Assembly (NCBI RefSeq): GCF_016906535.1
Contig: NC_057375.1
Coordinates: 1,860,001 to 1,924,000, forward strand
Length of the DNA stretch: 64,000 nucleotides
From: Rhizoctonia solani
Taxonomy: Eukaryota > Basidiomycota > Agaricomycetes > Cantharellales > Ceratobasidiaceae
Direction of reading: 5' to 3'
Shown: positions 58,508-64,000 of the stretch, piece after piece
Position numbering within the stretch: position 1 is the first letter of the stretch
How the letters are laid out: each line of letters begins with the position of its first letter
Position numbers and translations under genes: made by a program
Notes under the pieces: model-generated
The model's database searches: none
Told to the model about the DNA's origin: nothing
Seen by the model: the letters and a program-made list of their open reading frames with translations, nothing else

Positions 58508-60868
58508 ATGAGCGCACCAAGTCTCCGTTCAAAATCTGGATGTTTTGCTTGCAAACGCCGGTTCGTCCTGTTCCCTCGGGTTATAATATTTCAAGGCCAA
58601 TTGACCTATCAATTTCTGTAGCCGCAAGAAATGCGACGAGGTGAGCGGTACCGATTGCTCGATTTCAAACACAACTCCTTACTGACCACGATGTCTCCAA
58701 GTCCAAACCCACATGTCTTCGTTGCGCCAAGTCTGGATTGGAATGCCGCTATGTTGCCCCTCCTCATGAATCAAAATCAAGAATAAAAACTCGGTTTATA
58801 TACGAGTCTCCTATGATGGCCGGGCCACTGGCATTTGACCGCCAACAGCGTATCCCTCATTCGGCTGTCCCTCCATCTCCTCCTTCACCACCAACTGCCT
58901 TGGCTTGCTTTTTAGACCTAGAGACCGATACCAACACGGCAAACGAATTATATTTTCCGTTTGTTCACTCGCCCTCCGATCACCTTCTTGACTTTTCTCT
59001 TCCACGCGACGATAGTTGGCATCCAACACTTGTTCAGCCTTCGTCGTTTCGATCTCGACGTACTGGTCAAACCCTTGATCAAATACCCACTCACCCGGAA
59101 CAGGTTGCCGATCAGCTAGCGCTTGTTTTATCACCAAACTCTGATTCTAGCACGCCCTATGGTAGTTCTAGTCAATCGCGAGCAAGCAGACCGCCGTCGG
59201 ATATATCCACTGCGTCTATGACCGCCGGCCAAGCCAGTCTGTTCCAAGCACTCTTGAGTCTCGCTCGACCTGAGGACAGCCTGGTATTGTCAGCATTTGA
59301 AAACTTGTCCTGTGATTCACAAGGCGCTGGATTGCCATCTCCTGAAAGTGATCTGGATCCCGATCCTCTGGTTAACGAAGACCGGGAGGAACACGACCTG
59401 GAAGGGATTGAACGGAATCTGTGTATCGTTCCAACTCTGTCTCGTAACGCCGAGAGTAACACATTAGCATTTGTGCTGCAAAGCTGTGAGTAATTACAAA
59501 TCACTCTGGTCGTGAGATTGACCGGCGACAAAGACGCTCGATGGTTCGCTTCGACGGTGTATGATCCACTACGGATAGCGTCACAAGCAAAACAAGATAT
59601 CATAAGGCAGGTTACAAGCTCTCAGCCCACACGAACCCGGGTTATTCTTGTTGCCAACGCCTTTAGAATGCTCGGAAGTACAGTGGATCTAAATGCTAGA
59701 GGAGCTTCTCTTCTTACCGTGTTGCGTACCGAGGTCCACCAAGACCTTTCCCTTTTCAAATCACGATCCCCCAGTACTCAACGAGAGAGGGATATGTCAG
59801 CTGCGCTGCAGATGCTCGAGAACATTCTGGAGGTAACGTTATGCTCCCCTTGGAGACCGACTAACATTGTTGGCTTACATCATCTCTCACTAGGTTGTCT
59901 CGGTCCACTTTTACACGAGCTCCCTTCCGATTGTTTTGGAGCTTTTACAAGCCGTTGCCCCTGTATTCCGACGCGCATGTCCCGAGCCCCCTGAACAACT
60001 AGTCAATCTTCCCCGAATGCTTATAGAGCCTGGGCTTTATCGCCGCTATTTCGCGGTCATGGACGTTGGGCTCAGTGTCGTGACCAACCGGCCGCAGCTG
60101 TTTAGATACGACGTTTCCTATACGGCCGAGGTGCGCGAACGTATGATCAAACAGGACTATACCGCGGACTTTGGCCTCGAATGGCTATACGGTATTCCGG
60201 ATCGATTCATATTGCTGTTTGCATGGATCAACGGACTACGAGAAGACTACTATGAGGGAGAGGTCGACTCGGATATTGTCTTCGAGTGGAAGAGCAGATC
60301 AAAAACGAGCGGGTTGGGCAAAACTTGCATACTGCGACGGATTCGGATCCCGTTTTTAGAATCCGGCGGCTAGTCGTCCAGGAATGCTGGCGTCAGGTTG
60401 TATATATTCCTATATATGGTATGTGTATTCTCTTCATTTGCGTTCCTGGTGGTACCAGCGTCATTTCAATTATCGCAGGCATTATGTGGGGCCAGTGCTG
60501 CGGATCCTCGAGTCGACAAAGCGTTTTCTATCTTCATGCGGCTAATCCGTGAAACAAAACCTGCACGAAACCCGGACGCGTTTTTGTTTATCCCCATGCT
60601 TGCGGTAAGCCTTCTCTTTTAGGAAGGTGGGCCTCGGCTGGTTTGCCTGACTCGACTTATTCAGTGCGGCGTAGCTGCTAGGAACGAGAAAGATCGCGAA
60701 ACATTCAAACAGCGGATTCTTGCCGTTCGAGAGTGTTCAGTTCCTGGGATCGTTGGGAACGGGGGCGTTCATGTTCTCCAAGACATCTGGGCGCGAACGG
60801 ACCTTGAGGGTCGGCCTGCTATCTGGGCAGACTTTAGCATATCGTATAAACGGGTTGTTGGTATCTGA
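58508..60868 (+). CDS. Zn2Cys6 fungal transcription factor
   Basis: A nuclear regulator with an N-terminal binuclear zinc cluster: MSAPSLRSKSGCFACKRR|RKKCDE|SKPTCLRCAKSGLEC, spacing C-x2-C-x6-C-x6-C-x2-C-x6-C, built from three exons split by two introns. A Ser/Pro-rich linker of about 200 residues follows (TALACFLDLETDTN, PPSDISTASM, acidic NEDREEHDLEGI). The C-terminal regulatory half has DARWFASTVYDPLRIASQAK, SLLTVLRTEVHQDLSLFKSR, RYFAVMDVGLSVVTNRPQLF, FGLEWLYGIPDRFILLFAWI, IRRLVVQECWRQVVYI, ALCGASAADPRVDKAFS, RETKPARNPDAFLFIPMLA, GVHVLQDIWARTDLEGRPAI, ending YKRVVGI, stop 60866-60868. Near 60288 (GACTCGGATATTGTCTTCGAG, then TGGAAGAG) one base is missing to keep EEQIKNERV in frame, so either a consensus error or a truncation sits there. 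Targets unknown; the P450 downstream is on the same strand. Confidence 0.85.
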
Positions 60869-61672
60869 ATGAATACGTGTTTCACTCTAGGCGGATGTGA
60901 GGCTTGTATTTGGAGCAGTGGATACCAAATTTGTGTTTTGGCTGTTTTGCAGTAGGCATTGATGTAGATTAGGCATATTTGTTATGTTTATCAATAATCG
61001 CATGGACAGATGCTGGAATCAATTATTCATCCCTTCAATCAAATGCATCTCCTCAAGTGCTCTTGAGACCGGGCTGCCTTCCTTCAAGATCTCCCGTTAT
61101 CGGCACACCTAGAAAAGAGCTATGGAACTTTTACGCTAGAATCAGGAAGGCGAAGGAAGATGAACAAAGCTTTGTCTAACCTAAACTGTGTATAGTTAAA
61201 CTCTCGGCATCTCTGGATATTGCAGGCGACGATAACATCTATAGCGCTTGGTAGTAACCTGACTATATGCTCTAAATACGGAAACCAGCCCGTCATTTAT
61301 CTGGATTACGTTAATTCACACAGTGATAGTTTCCTTGTGGCAGTACGAACCGCATATGACGCCTACTGGGACCTTTGAAGCATAGAGTACCAGTATCGTG
61401 CAAACTTTACGAGTGGCCAAAGGGGGCCTTGATTGCAACAACTCATATATGGCGTCCATGATGTATTTGAAACCCCCCATGGGTTGTGACAGAAAACGTG
61501 AATGTCTCTACTTTACCTTCCGAGCGGTATTCTTGTCGTATTCCTTACTGGCTGCCGAGCTTCTTATGTCCGAAAGGATGTTCGGAGGCCGGCACACCAT
61601 TGCCTTGGGTTCTGAAGCTTCTGCTTATACATTAACCAATGGTTCGAGTAGTAATCGGTGTTCATCGCAGAG
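60869..61672. other. Spacer between the regulator and the P450
   Basis: No conserved exon recognised. The plus-strand frame at 61398-61679 is not recognisable. Confidence 0.4.
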
Positions 61673-61679
61673 TATATAA
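61673..61679 (+). promoter_or_regulatory. TATA box of the P450 gene
   Basis: TATATAA 43-49 bp upstream of the ATG at 61722. Confidence 0.55.
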
Positions 61680-61721
61680 GGGACGAGTTGTCTCCCCACC
61701 CAGAGGCAAACGATCACGCAT

Positions 61722-64000
61722 ATGGCTTATTTGACAGATAAGATCTTTGTACTATTCTTTTCTCCTTACACTCTTTGGCCGGCCTCCCTTGTGATTATTG
61801 GACTTGTCGTTCATATTGTCTCTCGTCGTCGCCGGCTTTTCATTCAGCTCCCGGGTCCACCAAATACGGCATGGGTTCGAGGTGAGCGCACCCGCATTAC
61901 AGCGAGTTGAAATAGAGTAAAATGGTTTTTGTGAAAGGTCATTTCTCGAGTCTCTTAGGCTCCCGTGGTGTTGAGTTTCAGGACGAGATGGTTGCAGAGT
62001 ATGGTCCGACTCTCCGACTTTACGGTGGATTTGGGGTAGGTGTTTGTGATACGTTGGAACACACGGCTTACAGCTTCTACCCCTATAGGAGGAGCTCATA
62101 TTCACGGTGGATCCTTTGCTCATACATCATGTGTTGGTTAAAGAACGAGCCAAATTCGATCGGCCCGTTGCCTCTCGACTGTGAATTCCCTAATGATCTA
62201 GTTTTCTATCTGAGACTAAATTCCGTTGTTGTTACAGACTTCTTCGTTCGGTGTTTGGTGGTGGTTTGTTAGCAAAAAGCGGTAAGATCAACAAAATCAA
62301 TTGAATAGCCATAAATGCTGATACTATGAACAAGGTGACGAGCATCGGGCTCATCGAAAGGTTAGCACCCTCCTGGATTTACTGGGACTTTTGGGTAACA
62401 GTATTCCCAGCTTCTAAACCCGGTGTTTACTATGAAGTTCCTACGTGAATGTGAGCCACGAATTCATGTTAGGGATAGTTCTAATTAACATATTCGTATT
62501 TATCAGTAGTAAATAATTTTGATAACCTAGCATTAGTAACATGGTCTGCTAACATACCACCAGATGCCAATTTTTATGGGCATTGCTAAACAAGTAAGTG
62601 TATTCAAAACCACCAAAAAGTGGTCCACGCCCTAATGGAGGACTCCATATTCGCAAGACTTGCGAGGGAATAAAAAAAGATATTGCTTCATCGAAGAATC
62701 TTTCAAAAGAAATCGACATCTTCCCTTGGGCAACGCTTGCTGCACTTGAGCTAGTCGGAGAGGCTGGACTGGGATATTCATTTAGCTCTTTCACTGGCGA
62801 GCGAAATGAATATCATACCGCGATCAAAAGCGTGATGTATGTTTCACAACAAGAAAACGATTTTATCTACTAACAGGAACACTTGTATACAGGCAGGTTC
62901 ATAGTAAGATGGGACCATTCGTTAAAGTACTTCCCTATCTATACCGTATAGGAACATCTTCCCTTCGCCGTTGGGTACTGAAGCATATTCCACACCATGA
63001 TATTCAACAATTACAACATGCCGTAGAAATTCAGAATCAGCAAGCAGAGGAAGTAATCCGCAAACGCCAAGCGCTTATTGCGTCTGGTGACGACTTATTG
63101 ACTCAAGCTGGTCGTGGTCGGGATATCATGACCCTATTGAGTAAGTTGGTTTCTGTTCTCCTCATATCCGGTGATTGAATCCAACCTTGTCCCCTGGAAG
63201 TGAAGGCAAATGAAACGACGGGATCAAAGTTTCATGTTAGCCAACAAGATATGGTTGGACACATGAAGTGAGTGCGCCTCATGCATAGTGCTAAACTAAG
63301 TAGCTGTATGTTGATATTCACTAGTACCTTTGTATTTGCCGGTCACGAAACTACAAGGTAAATGGTTGCTCCATTAAATTTGCTTTATTGTCTTTACCTC
63401 TATGTTTTAGTACAGCTGTGGCTCATATTCTTGATATACTTGCACAAAAACCTCGAGTTCAAGTGAAGTTGAGGGAGGAGATCAAAGAATACTTCGAGAA
63501 GAATTCAAATGATAGTCACTATGATGACCTCCTTGAGTTACCCTATCTTGACGGCGTTGTGCGAGAGACGCTTAGGCTGCATGGGCCAGCCCCGTTCCTT
63601 AATAGAATGTAAGTGTGATGTTTGGTATCTATAGTATTGTTTGAGTATACTTAGATATATACTTTAAGATGCGAAGAAGATACAGTCCTTCCGCTCAAGT
63701 ACGAAGTCAGGACACCTTCTGGCACGTTGACCAGTATCCCAATCAAGAAGGGTACTGGAATACTTATAGGCGTTTCTGCTTCGAACAAATACAAAAGAAT
63801 TTGGGGTGAGCGTGCACATGAGTACTTTCCTGAAAGGTGGATTGGAAGCAAGATTGAGGATATTCTGAAACCTGGAGCTCGTCTACCAGGAATTTATTCA
63901 TCCACGTGAGCCTTTGAATTGGCTTTATATAAATGGCTGACCAACGATAATTTAAGGATGACGTTTGGTGCAGGTTCCCGTTCATGCATGCAAGTAGTTG
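61722..64000 (+). CDS. Cytochrome P450, cut by the window end
   Basis: A heme monooxygenase, anchored in the ER by residues about 12-32 (SPYTLWPASLVIIGLVVHIV), followed by basic SRRRR and the proline hinge LPGPPNTAWVRG. Then GVEFQDEMVAEYGPTLRLYG, TVDPLLIHHVLVKERAKFDR, SVFGGGLLAKSGDEHRAHRK (C-helix), NPVFTMKFL, RKTCEGIKKDI, DIFPWATLAALELVGEAG, GYSFSSF, QVEEVIRKRQ-like QQAEEVIRKRQALI, I-helix TFVFAGHETTSTAVAHILDI, K-helix VVRETLRLHGPAPFLNR (ExxR), RIWGERAHEYFPERW (PERF region) and the start of the heme loop TFGAGSRSCM at 63961-63990. About eleven short introns, frames sound. Only the last 60-70 residues are missing, beyond 64000. Family assignment below P450 level is not attempted. Confidence 0.9.

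Overview
The window looks like nuclear DNA of a filamentous basidiomycete, most likely an agaricomycete close to Rhizoctonia/Ceratobasidium. This is inferred from the protein families and their wording, from genes cut by many 45-70 nt GT-AG introns, and from TATA boxes 50-120 bp upstream of several ATGs. No bacterial, organellar or viral backbone is visible. Exon junctions were worked out by eye, so gene limits are firmer than internal junctions.

Layout. 1-860: a dispersed repeat interrupted by a second repeat. 2.0-7.75 kb: an ILVD/EDD dehydratase gene (minus) and an eIF3 subunit L gene (plus), both carrying frame lesions; the eIF3L gene also holds a tandem duplication of about 660 bp. 8.2-9.3 kb: a ricin-B-like (CBM13) lectin. 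9.65-11.3 kb: a repeat cluster with a palindromic MITE and poly(A)-type retroposons. 12.3-20.2 kb: two paralogous amidase genes, the first broken, around an aldo-keto reductase and a perfect 139-bp tandem repeat. 20.8-25.3 kb: a PcRGLX/YetA-type rhamnogalacturonan lyase-like gene. 25.7-30 kb: an Atg27/MRH membrane protein and two tandem short-chain dehydrogenases. 30.8-34.6 kb: a C2H2 zinc-finger protein and a polytopic membrane protein. 36-39 kb: a broken FAD/BBE oxidase and a secreted expansin-like protein. 40.4-46.1 kb: a cystathionine gamma-synthase-type enzyme, a secreted endopolygalacturonase (GH28) and a DJ-1/PfpI protein. 47.5-48.75 kb: a complete but inactivated Tc1/mariner element. 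48.9-53.5 kb: an aldo-keto reductase and nucleoporin NDC1. 56.8-57.7 kb: a WD40 relic. 58.5-64 kb: a Zn2Cys6 transcription factor and a cytochrome P450 that runs off the end.

Genes with a possible common role are those for plant-wall attack (PcRGLX-like lyase, expansin-like protein, GH28 pectinase), with several oxidoreductases (AKRs, SDRs, P450) of unknown substrate. They are scattered and on both strands, not an operon or an evident metabolic cluster.

Main points for a second look: frequent one-base frame lesions in otherwise well conserved genes (either consensus errors or real decay), the internal duplication in eIF3L, a nested repeat insertion with a 21-bp target-site duplication, an SDR that lost its catalytic lysine beside an intact paralogue, and a Tc1 element with C-to-T type damage. 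I found no convincing new defence, toxin or biosynthetic system.
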